64,000 bases of DNA, from NCBI GenBank assembly GCA_022538095.1, contig JAKYXN010000009.1, positions 56,386-120,385 of the forward strand, in the 5' to 3' direction. The notes under the pieces were generated by a model that was not told the DNA's origin, made no database searches, and saw nothing but the letters and a program-made list of their open reading frames with translations. The stretch comes from Puniceicoccaceae bacterium K14. GTDB taxonomy: Bacteria; Verrucomicrobiota; Verrucomicrobiia; Opitutales; Opitutaceae. Of the stretch, positions 34,178 to 42,330 are shown piece after piece (position 1 is the stretch's first letter; each line of letters starts with the position of its first letter). The position numbers were made by a program, and so were the translations under genes.

Positions 34178-34635
34178 TTGTTCTTTGTACAGACGCCACT
34201 TGCCTTTAGCTCTTCGCATTGAGCAGTGACTTGGAGTCGCTGGCCGATAGGTGAAAGACCGAGCTTGGAGGAAACTGTATTGCCGTACCATTCCATGAAG
34301 GGCGCTGGGATCTCGAAGATCTTTTGGCAATCGTTGCAGATAACCTGTGCCTTGTGTGGGTTTTCCTCGGCGTTGGGCATGTAATATTTCATGTTTGTCC
34401 CAATATCGACTTCCCGCACGAGATTACTCTCTACAAAAATTGGAAGGGTGCGATAGACGGTTGCTCGTGAGACGGTGCGGTCGATTTCGCGGGCTTTGTC
34501 TAGCAGTTCCTCGGCAGTAAAGTGGCTCGTTTCCTTGAAAACAGCCTCAAATATTGCCATTCGTTGGCCTGTGGTACGCAAGTTATGCTTTACCAAATAG
34601 GATCGGAACTTATCTCTGCACTCATCGATGGTCAC
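34165..34635 (-). CDS. Fur-family transcriptional regulator
   Basis: 156 residues from a GTG at 34635, beginning M-T-I-D-E-C. N-terminal winged helix (NLRTTGQRMAIFEAV, TVSRATVYRTLPIFVESNLV) and C-terminal dimer/metal domain with structural zinc cysteines CNDC and a late C-x9-C pair. The His cluster usually seen before CxxC in Fur (HHH) is reduced to a single H in NPHKAQVICNDC, so it may not be a canonical iron sensor. The frame is open to a TTG at 34671, but the GTG start fits known Fur N-termini better and leaves the ATTGAGA repeats (34642-34666) in the promoter. Confidence 0.85.
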   Translation of the reverse strand: MTIDECRDKFRSYLVKHNLRTTGQRMAIFEAVFKETSHFTAEELLDKAREIDRTVSRATVYRTLPIFVESNLVREVDIGTNMKYYMPNAEENPHKAQVICNDCQKIFEIPAPFMEWYGNTVSSKLGLSPIGQRLQVTAQCEELKASGVCTKNKGES

Positions 34636-34741
34636 AATTTTCAATCTCAATACGTTCTCAATAACTGTCAACCGATAAGGCAGGTGACTTTACAAAGTAT
34701 TAACTTCGAATGAACGTTTTGGAAAAGAGACCTACTGACGG

Positions 34742-36994
34742 ATGAATATTGACGATCGTATTGTAAGCGTCTGGTTGTTCTCCGGACTGGAGAAAGAGCT
34801 GCATTATATTGCTCCCAAGGCGATTTCGAATAAGGTGGCCATCGGCAGTTTGGTGAAGGTGCCAGTAGGTGGGCGTCGCCAAGTGATGGGTATCGTAAAC
34901 GCGGTGGATTGTCGGCCCGAGATCGATTTGATGCGACTCAAGGCGATCGGACAACTCGTTTACCCGCACCCGATTTTGAACAAAGGTTTGTTGGACCTGT
35001 GCGAGTGGACTCGTAATTACTATGCCTGTTCACGCGAATCCGTATTGGAAGCTATGGTACCGGCTCCCGTACGAGATGGAATGGCGCCGAAAGTTGAAAA
35101 GCATATTTCGGTCGGGACGGTGATGGATGAGGCATCATTGGAGGAGCTCCGTAAGCGAGCTCGCAAGCAAGCGGAGCTCTACGAGATTGTGCAAAAACTT
35201 GGGGTACCTCAAAAAAAGAGTGATTTGCTTAGTCGATATGCGGCCTCTCCTTCGGCCTGTAAAGCGCTCGTAGACAAAGGGATTTTAAAAGAAGTCGAGA
35301 TCGTAAAAGATCGAGTCGCCTATGAAGACGAAATTGGAGAATTTGAATACGTAAGCGAACAGCGCGTAACGTTGAACGAGGAGCAAGCAGCTGCGGTCGA
35401 TTCAATCGAGGAAAGTCGCAAAGAAGCGAAATTTATTGTCCACCTTTTGCAAGGCGTAACGGGCTCTGGCAAGACCGAGGTGTATTTGAGCGCGATGGAG
35501 AATGCTTTGCGGGACGGCAAGAGTGTGCTTTTTCTTGTGCCGGAGGTCGCGCTTACTCCTCAGACGGTCGGGCGATTACGTTCGCGTTTGGCGGATCGCC
35601 CCGATATTCAATCCGTGGTTTGGCACAGCCATTTGTCAGCAGGTGAGCGAATGGATGCGTGGATGGCCTGTGCAACCGGAAAGGCGAGAGTTGTGGTGGG
35701 AGCCCGTTCTGCGGTGTTTGCTCCTTTGCAAAAACTGGGATTGATCATTGTGGATGAAGAGCACGAGCCCGCTTACAAACAAGATGAATCTCCCCGTTAC
35801 CATGGGCGTGATATCGCGGTCTATCGTGGCTTTTTGGAAAAAGCTGTTTGCGTGCTAGGTTCGGCAACGCCATCGCTCGAAAGTTACCAAAACGCATTAA
35901 AGGGCAAATATCGTCATGATCGATTGACCAAGCGGATCGATGATCGCTCGCTACCCATGATCCATATTGTGGATATGCGGGGCGAAATGATGCGAAGTAA
36001 GAAGAATATTTCGCTCTCGTCGATGCTGGTCGAAAAACTACGTAATCGTTTTGAAAACGGTGAGCAAAGCATCCTGTTTATCAATCGCCGTGGATTTTCG
36101 GCGAGTATGATTTGTCAAGAATGTGGTCACGTACCAGAGTGTAAACATTGTAGCGTCACGATGACTTACCATCGCTTTGATGAAACAATCAAATGTCATA
36201 TGTGCGGTCACGAAGAACCCGCACCGCACAAGTGCCCAGAATGTAACGATTCAAAGATTCGTTGGAAGGGGCTTGGCACTCAAAGAATCGAAGAAGCCGT
36301 CAAAACAATCTTACCCATGGCGCGTACCGTACGAATCGATACGGATACCATGACCAAGAAATACTTGTTTCGCGAGATATTAGGAAAATTTCGCTCAGGA
36401 AAGATCGATATTCTAATCGGGACCCAAATGATCGCAAAAGGCTTGGATTTTCCCAACGTCACTTTGGTCGGGTTGGTCGATGCCGATCTTTCGATGCATG
36501 TACCTGATTTTAGGGCACACGAACGCACGTTTCAACTTTTGGTCCAAGTGAGTGGGCGTGCTGGCCGGGGAGATTTAGAAGGGGAAGTTGTTGTGCAGAC
36601 GTTTACGCCGCATGCGGATCCTATCCAGTTTGCTCGTCAGGCGGACGTCGATCATTTCCTCGAGATGGAAACGCAGATCCGCCAGCAACACAATTACCCG
36701 CCCAACCGTCACTTGATTCGCCATTTATTCCGAGGGCCCAACCCAGATAAAGTGGCCTTTTTCGCCGAACAGTTCGCCAAACGAGTAAAAGAAAACTTTG
36801 GCGATGCAGTCGAGCTACGCGGTCCGGTTCCGTGCTCTATAGAAAAAATCAAAGATCACTACCGATTTCAAATTTGGTACTTTACCAACAAAGCACGCCC
36901 GACCGTTGCCAAGCTCCGCGAAATCGAAGCATCCATCAACTGGCCAGACGATGTTATCCAAGTCATCGATGTGGACGCGTATTCTCTGGGCTGA
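34742..36994 (+). CDS. priA: Primosomal replication-restart helicase PriA
   Basis: 750 residues. N-terminal 3'-DNA-binding domain, then helicase with Walker A GVTGSGKT (from residue 238) and DEEH (338-341), ATPSLES, a zinc-binding insertion with eight cysteines (CQECGHVPECKHC, CHMCGHEEPAPHKCPEC), and the C-terminal helicase lobe (GTQMIAKGLDFPNVTLVG, QVSGRAGRG). PriA reloads the replisome at stalled or collapsed forks. Length and all motifs are normal. Confidence 0.97.
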   Translation: MNIDDRIVSVWLFSGLEKELHYIAPKAISNKVAIGSLVKVPVGGRRQVMGIVNAVDCRPEIDLMRLKAIGQLVYPHPILNKGLLDLCEWTRNYYACSRESVLEAMVPAPVRDGMAPKVEKHISVGTVMDEASLEELRKRARKQAELYEIVQKLGVPQKKSDLLSRYAASPSACKALVDKGILKEVEIVKDRVAYEDEIGEFEYVSEQRVTLNEEQAAAVDSIEESRKEAKFIVHLLQGVTGSGKTEVYLSAMENALRDGKSVLFLVPEVALTPQTVGRLRSRLADRPDIQSVVWHSHLSAGERMDAWMACATGKARVVVGARSAVFAPLQKLGLIIVDEEHEPAYKQDESPRYHGRDIAVYRGFLEKAVCVLGSATPSLESYQNALKGKYRHDRLTKRIDDRSLPMIHIVDMRGEMMRSKKNISLSSMLVEKLRNRFENGEQSILFINRRGFSASMICQECGHVPECKHCSVTMTYHRFDETIKCHMCGHEEPAPHKCPECNDSKIRWKGLGTQRIEEAVKTILPMARTVRIDTDTMTKKYLFREILGKFRSGKIDILIGTQMIAKGLDFPNVTLVGLVDADLSMHVPDFRAHERTFQLLVQVSGRAGRGDLEGEVVVQTFTPHADPIQFARQADVDHFLEMETQIRQQHNYPPNRHLIRHLFRGPNPDKVAFFAEQFAKRVKENFGDAVELRGPVPCSIEKIKDHYRFQIWYFTNKARPTVAKLREIEASINWPDDVIQVIDVDAYSLG

Positions 36995-36997
36995 TTC

Positions 36998-37070
36998 GTA
37001 GGGCTTCAGCTCGCTGAACGCCGTCTCTTAGAGCTCAGGCAGTATGGCATTCAGCGAGCTGAAGCCATAC
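36998..37070. repeat. REP-like inverted pair between convergent priA and lysR genes
   Basis: GTAGGGCTTCAGCTCGCTGA (continuing ACGCC, 36998-37022) and the reverse-oriented copy GGCATTCAGCGAGCTGAAGC (continuing CATAC, 37046-37070) face each other across 23 bases. Each half forms its own hairpin (TTCAG-CTCG-CTGAA) and the pair can form one long stem. The position between convergent genes suggests a bidirectional terminator use. Confidence 0.75.
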
Positions 37071-37074
37071 GGAG

Positions 37075-37974
37075 TTAATCCGTTGCAACGGCAGCATGCT
37101 TTTCGGCGATCGCCAAAAAATTCTTTGTTGGTTGAGAAAGATCGCCGGTTTTCCAGGTGAGGCCTATGTCGAGTGGTGTGGGCTCTGGTCGTATTGGAAT
37201 GAATACGATTCTATCACTCGACAAACAGGAAAAGGAATCGGTAACCACGGCTACGTAGTTTCCAATTTCGAGGGATACAATTAGACTTGTGGCACTATCT
37301 GACTCTTCCCCGATATTGGGAAGGTTCGCTGATTTTGCGAAGACCCGTGCGAGCGTTTCCTGGTAATCGGGATAATTTTCTATGCTAAAGCTAGCGAGGG
37401 ATTCTTGGAGGATAGCGTTTGTTGTGATTGATTTTTTAACCGCAAGTCTGTGATTGGGAGAAACTGCAAGAAGTATTCTTTCTTTTCGAAGGCTAACAAA
37501 ATTTAGTCCACGAAGCTTAGCTTTGGACTGTTTGACAAAAAGAGAGAAGTCTAGCGTTCCATCTTTTACCTGAGTGAGCATCTCCTCTGAGGAGAGATCA
37601 TGTAGTCGTACTTTTATGTTAGGATAAATAGAGCGAAATTCTCTTAAGATAGGTGGGAGTATTTTAGCTGAAAGCGAAGGAGCGTATCCAATATTTAGTT
37701 CCCCTGTGAAATTATTCGAAACGGCTCGTGTTTTATCGATGCCTTCTTCGAGTCGTTCCAAAACTTCGCTGGCTTCATCGAGAAAGACACGTCCTGCTTC
37801 GGTTAACTTAATCGATTTCGCTCCGCGCTCGAGCAGAGTGACTCCCATTTCTTCTTCCAAGTCACGCACCTGTCGGCTCAATGCGGGTTGCGATACATGC
37901 AGCTTTAAAGCGGCTTTGGAGACGTTTTCCTCAAGGGCAACAGCGATGAAGTAGCGAAGGTGGCGGAGTTCCAT
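37075..37974 (-). CDS. LysR-family transcriptional regulator
   Basis: 299 residues. N-terminal winged helix-turn-helix (ELRHLRYFIAVALEENVSKAALKLHVSQPALSRQVRDLEEEMG) and a C-terminal effector-binding domain of periplasmic-binding type. The divergent pirin and DoxX genes start 100 bases away, the usual arrangement for a LysR regulator and its target. The ligand is unknown. Confidence 0.93.
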   Translation of the reverse strand: MELRHLRYFIAVALEENVSKAALKLHVSQPALSRQVRDLEEEMGVTLLERGAKSIKLTEAGRVFLDEASEVLERLEEGIDKTRAVSNNFTGELNIGYAPSLSAKILPPILREFRSIYPNIKVRLHDLSSEEMLTQVKDGTLDFSLFVKQSKAKLRGLNFVSLRKERILLAVSPNHRLAVKKSITTNAILQESLASFSIENYPDYQETLARVFAKSANLPNIGEESDSATSLIVSLEIGNYVAVVTDSFSCLSSDRIVFIPIRPEPTPLDIGLTWKTGDLSQPTKNFLAIAEKHAAVATD

Positions 37975-38076
37975 AAAAAGCGAGCATGCTTAATAGTTAT
38001 GCTAAGGCAAGAATCATAGTCTTTTACGAAATCGCGGAAAAATGACATACTCCTCCAATCAACAGGAGTTACGAAA

Positions 38077-38772
38077 ATGAAAATAAGAAAAAGCAAAGAA
38101 CGAGGCCATGCGAATCATGGATGGCTTGATACCTACCACACCTTTAGCTTTGGCGACTATTACGATCCGGAATGGATGGGGTTTGGAAGCCTCCGTGTCA
38201 TCAACGACGATATTGTTCTACCAGGCGAAGGGTTTGGCATGCACCCACACCGCGATATGGAAATAATCACATATGTGATTAGCGGACAGCTTGAGCATAA
38301 AGATTCTATGGGTAACGGTCGTATCATAAAAGCGGGTGACATTCAGTACATGTCAGCCGGTAGGGGCATAAGACACAGTGAATTCAATCCATCCTCGTAC
38401 GAATCCGTACGTCTCTTGCAAATATGGATACAGCCAGACGCGAAGGATGTGGACCCCTCGTATGCTGAGATTGAAAGACGAGATGTGGAAAAAGGCGCGT
38501 GGAAGCTGGTGACTAGCAAAAAGGGTCGAGACGGATCAATTGGCATTAATCAGAATGCGGAACTTTCAATCGCCCACTTGGATAAATCGCAAATGATCAA
38601 CTTTGATTTGAAGAGAAACCGAAAAGCTTGGCTACAAGTCGCGGAAGGTGAACTCGTTGTTAACGGGAATACGCTCAATGCGGGAGATGCCGCTTACTTT
38701 ACTGAGCCTGGTAACATCGATATAGAAGCTGATAGCGAGGCAACCGTTCTCTTGTTCGATTTAGCGAACTAA
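38077..38772 (+). CDS. Pirin family bicupin protein
   Basis: 231 residues, the YhaK/YhhW class of pirins. Metal ligands H56, H58, H100 and E102 are all visible (GMHPHRD and IRHSEFNPS). Members bind iron or other metals, and some oxidise quercetin. It begins 103 bases from the divergent LysR gene and is followed by DoxX, so the three may respond to quinone or electrophile stress; this is inference from gene neighbourhoods known for such trios. Confidence 0.92.
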   Translation: MKIRKSKERGHANHGWLDTYHTFSFGDYYDPEWMGFGSLRVINDDIVLPGEGFGMHPHRDMEIITYVISGQLEHKDSMGNGRIIKAGDIQYMSAGRGIRHSEFNPSSYESVRLLQIWIQPDAKDVDPSYAEIERRDVEKGAWKLVTSKKGRDGSIGINQNAELSIAHLDKSQMINFDLKRNRKAWLQVAEGELVVNGNTLNAGDAAYFTEPGNIDIEADSEATVLLFDLAN

Positions 38773-38806
38773 CTTTTAGAATCAACATAACGAATACACA
38801 TATAAA

Positions 38807-39268
38807 ATGAAATATATCAATACTCTCTTATCAACTAATAACAGCTCCGCACAGCTCATAGCCCGCCTCACTTTGGCTTTGGTAATCTTTCCGCATGGAG
38901 CCCAAAAGCTCCTAGGATGGTTTGGAGGGTACGGTTTCGAAGGAACCATGGGGTTCTTCACTGGAACACTGGGAATCCCTGCAATCTTCGCGTTTGCCGC
39001 GATCGCGGTCGAATTTTTTAGCCCTATTCTTTTGGCCTTGGGCATATTTTCGAGGCTGAATGCCTTATTAATCGGGTTCACCATGTTCGTCGCAATGATG
39101 ATGGCGACTGCTTCAAATGGATTCTTTATGAATTGGATGGGCAACCAAGCAGGTGAAGGAATCGAGTATCATTTATTAACGCTGGGGTTGGCTCTTCTTA
39201 TAACGATCTCTGGGGGAGGGCGCTGGGGCTTGGATCAAGTCCTAGAGCAAAAGATTGCGAAAGTTTAA
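38807..39268 (+). CDS. DoxX family membrane protein
   Basis: 153 residues with four hydrophobic segments; the start ARLTLALVIFPHGAQKLLGWFGGYGFEGTMGFF is the DoxX signature. Function uncertain; relatives take part in redox stress or are membrane subunits of oxidases. 34 bases after pirin, so probably the same transcript. A terminator follows at 39293. Confidence 0.9.
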   Translation: MKYINTLLSTNNSSAQLIARLTLALVIFPHGAQKLLGWFGGYGFEGTMGFFTGTLGIPAIFAFAAIAVEFFSPILLALGIFSRLNALLIGFTMFVAMMMATASNGFFMNWMGNQAGEGIEYHLLTLGLALLITISGGGRWGLDQVLEQKIAKV

Positions 39269-39292
39269 TCGTATCCTTCGTATAGCTACAAG

Positions 39293-39327
39293 AGTTGCGA
39301 TGCCCGTTTGAGCACCGCAACTTTTTT
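39293..39327 (+). terminator. Rho-independent terminator after doxX
   Basis: AGTTGCG/CGCAACT stem with an inner TGC/GCA pair block, followed by six T. Confidence 0.85.
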
Positions 39328-39421
39328 ATAGCCAACCCACCTAATAAACCAACACGGCAAATAATTTGTAGTTGTTGAAATTTCTATGAAGGCTAATTTT
39401 CACGGAATATTACCTTCGATT

Positions 39422-40810
39422 CTAATCTACGGCGGTTTCGCCGCAGCAAACGATTTGAGGTCGCGTATCTTTCATTGCGACTTCATGAGCTCTGGTTAAA
39501 GCGAGCGCTTCCAGTTCTTGTTCACGCTTAGAGACTACCTTGCTGGAATAAGGAATCCAAAGTTGGGCTTCGCTATCCGAGTGTTGCCACACCTTTACTC
39601 GGCCAGGCTTGAATGTGAGTTCGACTTCAAAATCGCCTCCCAGTGCGTCTTCCAGGGCTTTAGCATCGGCGGCTACCTTTTTCATGATCTCCGAGCGGTG
39701 TTTGTCTGGATTTTCTAGGACGAGCCTGGGTTGGTCGAAGTCTATCTTATGAGCGTTTAGAGACTTCGCCTGTTGATGGAGCGTTCGTTTCAATTGTAAA
39801 ACGCGAGCGCGTGGATCGGTTTGCTCGTCTAGTTTGAACAGGACGGATGCATTTGCCCGCGCTTGAAATTCTGCAGATTTATCGCTGATGGAAACGGTTT
39901 TATCAGATTGCGTCACATTTACATATTTTATGAGAAGATCTACTTTACTAGAGGAAGAGTACTCAGATGATAGTGTATCCAAAAAGCTGTTTATAGATGT
40001 TTCTGCGGATTCCCTATTGTCGCTTCTAAATTCAGTGGAAACAGTGAATTGGACTGCGTCAGCTTTTTGAATGAGGAATACTGGGACGTTGGGTTGCTTG
40101 TGGCTTAGATTGTGGGGATCTTTCGTGTCGATGCCAGATATAGTAGTTTTAAACTGGATAATTGGATCGTTGTTGCTTTGAAGGAGATCGACCAATTGGG
40201 CCTGTCCGTAAAAGATCTTGGTGTCTTTCGAATCGAACTTTATTTGCCCGACCATTCGTCGAAGGGAGCGTACTTTTTCAAAAGGCGAGTCCACTTTGGG
40301 GGTAGCGAACGAAACTGAAAAATGGGCGAAGGAGGCGAAGTCTGCCCGACTTCTCCCGCGAGACCATCTCTTGTCTCCTTCTGGGACTAAGATGGCGCCA
40401 GACTCGAAAAGAACATCCTTTTCAACGTTGATTACTGCAGCGATTTCATCGAGATATCGGTTAAGGGTGTCTCTTCGTACTTTTTCTTCATCGTCGTAGA
40501 AGCCTACGGCAAAGCGAATCCGTACGCCGGTATCAGGCCCAAACTGTGAGAAGTCTCCAATCTCGATACCCTCGATGCTAGCTCCCGAAATGGTCATCTT
40601 CGGGCTATCTTGTATTTTTGAGTTTAAACTCGTACCCGATGTTGAGTTTGTAGACCGATAGCCGATGTTCGGCGAGGGGTCTACGGTGAAGGGGCTTAGC
40701 TCGAATATTTCGTCTTCATCGTTGCCTTGAGCGCCGATACTAAGAACCGAGGATGAAGGTAAAGCGAACGCTAGAATAAGAGCAGTGGTGGATGTTAGTC
40801 GCGAATTCAT
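39422..40810 (-). CDS. Secreted protein with TonB-receptor-like leader, otherwise unknown
   Basis: 462 residues. Signal peptide about 1-28. Residues 36-76 (FELSPFTVDPSPNIGYRSTN, then SGTSLNSKIQDSPKMTISG) are the N-terminal plug-leader motif that marks TonB-dependent receptors of Opitutae, yet the protein is far too short for a receptor barrel. The rest is two repeated alpha/beta parts (TLNRYLDEIAAVIN..., SINSFLDTLSSEY..., DPRARVLQLKRTLHQQAKSL) that hint at SIMPL-like folding. A double cysteine (CC) stands near the C-terminus. No close gene partner. Function unknown. Confidence 0.75.
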   Translation of the reverse strand: MNSRLTSTTALILAFALPSSSVLSIGAQGNDEDEIFELSPFTVDPSPNIGYRSTNSTSGTSLNSKIQDSPKMTISGASIEGIEIGDFSQFGPDTGVRIRFAVGFYDDEEKVRRDTLNRYLDEIAAVINVEKDVLFESGAILVPEGDKRWSRGRSRADFASFAHFSVSFATPKVDSPFEKVRSLRRMVGQIKFDSKDTKIFYGQAQLVDLLQSNNDPIIQFKTTISGIDTKDPHNLSHKQPNVPVFLIQKADAVQFTVSTEFRSDNRESAETSINSFLDTLSSEYSSSSKVDLLIKYVNVTQSDKTVSISDKSAEFQARANASVLFKLDEQTDPRARVLQLKRTLHQQAKSLNAHKIDFDQPRLVLENPDKHRSEIMKKVAADAKALEDALGGDFEVELTFKPGRVKVWQHSDSEAQLWIPYSSKVVSKREQELEALALTRAHEVAMKDTRPQIVCCGETAVD

Positions 40811-40968
40811 AATTTGGGGTGTTGAGATTAATTTCGAATCTGCGACTAAGATACGATGTACTCAGGTAAAAGTCGTCATAGCGATGTAAATCTATGTAAA
40901 TAATTTTGCATGAATTGTCACGGCTAAGGCTTTAATGAATCTTCCACAAATGGCACATTAATTTTTGT

Positions 40969-41165
40969 TTAGAAACTGTTCTTAGTTATTTCGTTTAGGG
41001 AGCGGAAGTCTAGTTTGCCGGTTCCTAATAGCGGAAGGTCTTCGATTTGTATCCAGTCGTTAGGGTTAGGCTTCCAGAGATTTGGAATGTCGATTTCTTT
41101 GAGGAGTTCTCGAATCGTATCTTCATTTAGGTTTTGTCGCCTATGGACGAAGACGTTAGAAGAAA
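40969..41165 (-). pseudogene. Orphan 3' end copy of the LplT-Aas gene
   Basis: Codes NEDTIRELLKEIDIPNLWKP, then DWIQIEDLPLLGTGKLDFRS, nearly the same as the C-terminus of the fusion protein at 42331 (DEDSIRETLNSLDIPNLWKP). The DNA is similar but clearly diverged. The copied part is only the last 60 or so codons and ends at the corresponding stop. The AraC gene lies between the copy and the full gene. Confidence 0.8.
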
Positions 41166-41239
41166 GTGGGAGAAGCTCGTAATTAGACCGCAACCGATCC
41201 GGCTTCTGTTCTTAATGCTGGAGGGGCTTGTAGATTGGA

Positions 41240-42178
41240 CTATTTCAACGGTATGCAGATTTCGCAAACATCTGGCTGAATCCCGATAGACGAGTCCGAA
41301 TATCTTTCAAACAGTGGTTTACTATCGAGTTGGTATCCACTTTGAGGTAGCCATATGGAAAGGATTTCGTCCCATGCTGTGCGAATTGCTTCAATGGAAT
41401 AGTCTACAGAAAAAACGGCATATTTTCCACCTGAAAGCCTCGTCTCGTTCATTTCTTTTTCAAGCTCGTAGGTATCCGTTAAAACAATGCCGCAATCGTA
41501 TCGACAATTATTTGCTGGCGTAACACTCGGGTTATCGTGGGCAATCCCTAGAATAATGGACTTTTCATCGAGTAAATCTCGTGTGATTGCCCATTTCTTA
41601 AAGCGTTGCATTAATTGAATATTGTTGGGTCCATAAGGGCCTATTTGTCGCATATAGGCGATTCGGTAGCTCGAAATATTTTCAATGGTAGCATTCATGT
41701 TTCGTCGTGTTTTGTGTAGTTTTTCTAACTCTTGATCAGTACTGTACTCGACATGACGCGAGGTTGCTTTGTTTTTCTTGCGAACTAGTGTTCCGTTCTT
41801 GCTATCATGTGTTTCTCTATTGTTAAAATGGCGTTGATTTGATCGATAGAATGACGGGCTGCAACCGAAGTGCTGTTTGAAGGCTTTGGAAAAGGAAGAA
41901 GCATTGGAAAAACCACAGCTCAATGCTATATGGATGATCTTTGTATCCATATTGGCGGAAAGCATTGCACTAGACCTCTCTAGTCTAACCCTTTGGATAA
42001 AATCATACGGGGTCTCGCTAGTAATCAATTTGAATATTCGATGCGTGTGAAATGGAGAGAAATGAGCGATTTTTGAGAGGTCCTTAAGGTTCAGACTTTT
42101 GTCTAAATTTGACTCTATGTAATCTTGCAGTTTGTAAGAAATCTGTTCGTACGCTTTTGAGTAGATAGCAATTTTCAT
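41240..42178 (-). CDS. AraC-family regulator with GyrI-like effector domain
   Basis: 312 residues from the ATG at 42178 (a start at 42229 adds 17 residues of doubtful value). Two helix-turn-helix units at the N-terminus (SLNLKDLSKIAHFSPFHTHRIFKLI and IIHIALSCGFSNASSFSKAFKQHFG), then a linker rich in Lys/Arg, then a GyrI/Rob-type effector domain (YRIAYMRQIGPYG, CRYDCGIVLTD, YAVFSVDYSIEAIRTAWDEIL). Such regulators bind small amphipathic molecules or drugs. It sits inside a partial duplication of the lipid gene and may control it, or may simply have arrived with it. Confidence 0.88.
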   Translation of the reverse strand: MKIAIYSKAYEQISYKLQDYIESNLDKSLNLKDLSKIAHFSPFHTHRIFKLITSETPYDFIQRVRLERSSAMLSANMDTKIIHIALSCGFSNASSFSKAFKQHFGCSPSFYRSNQRHFNNRETHDSKNGTLVRKKNKATSRHVEYSTDQELEKLHKTRRNMNATIENISSYRIAYMRQIGPYGPNNIQLMQRFKKWAITRDLLDEKSIILGIAHDNPSVTPANNCRYDCGIVLTDTYELEKEMNETRLSGGKYAVFSVDYSIEAIRTAWDEILSIWLPQSGYQLDSKPLFERYSDSSIGIQPDVCEICIPLK

Positions 42179-42330
42179 ATCGAGGATGAGTTCGCTAATA
42201 GGGTAACGATTTCGGCAGAGCAGAGGCAAAAAGAATTTTAAAAATTCGATTGATCCTTTCTATTCAACGGGCGTTAAAATCGGTCAAGAGGAGGCAATAT
42301 CAAATTGCCACAAATAACCTTAGCCCTTGT

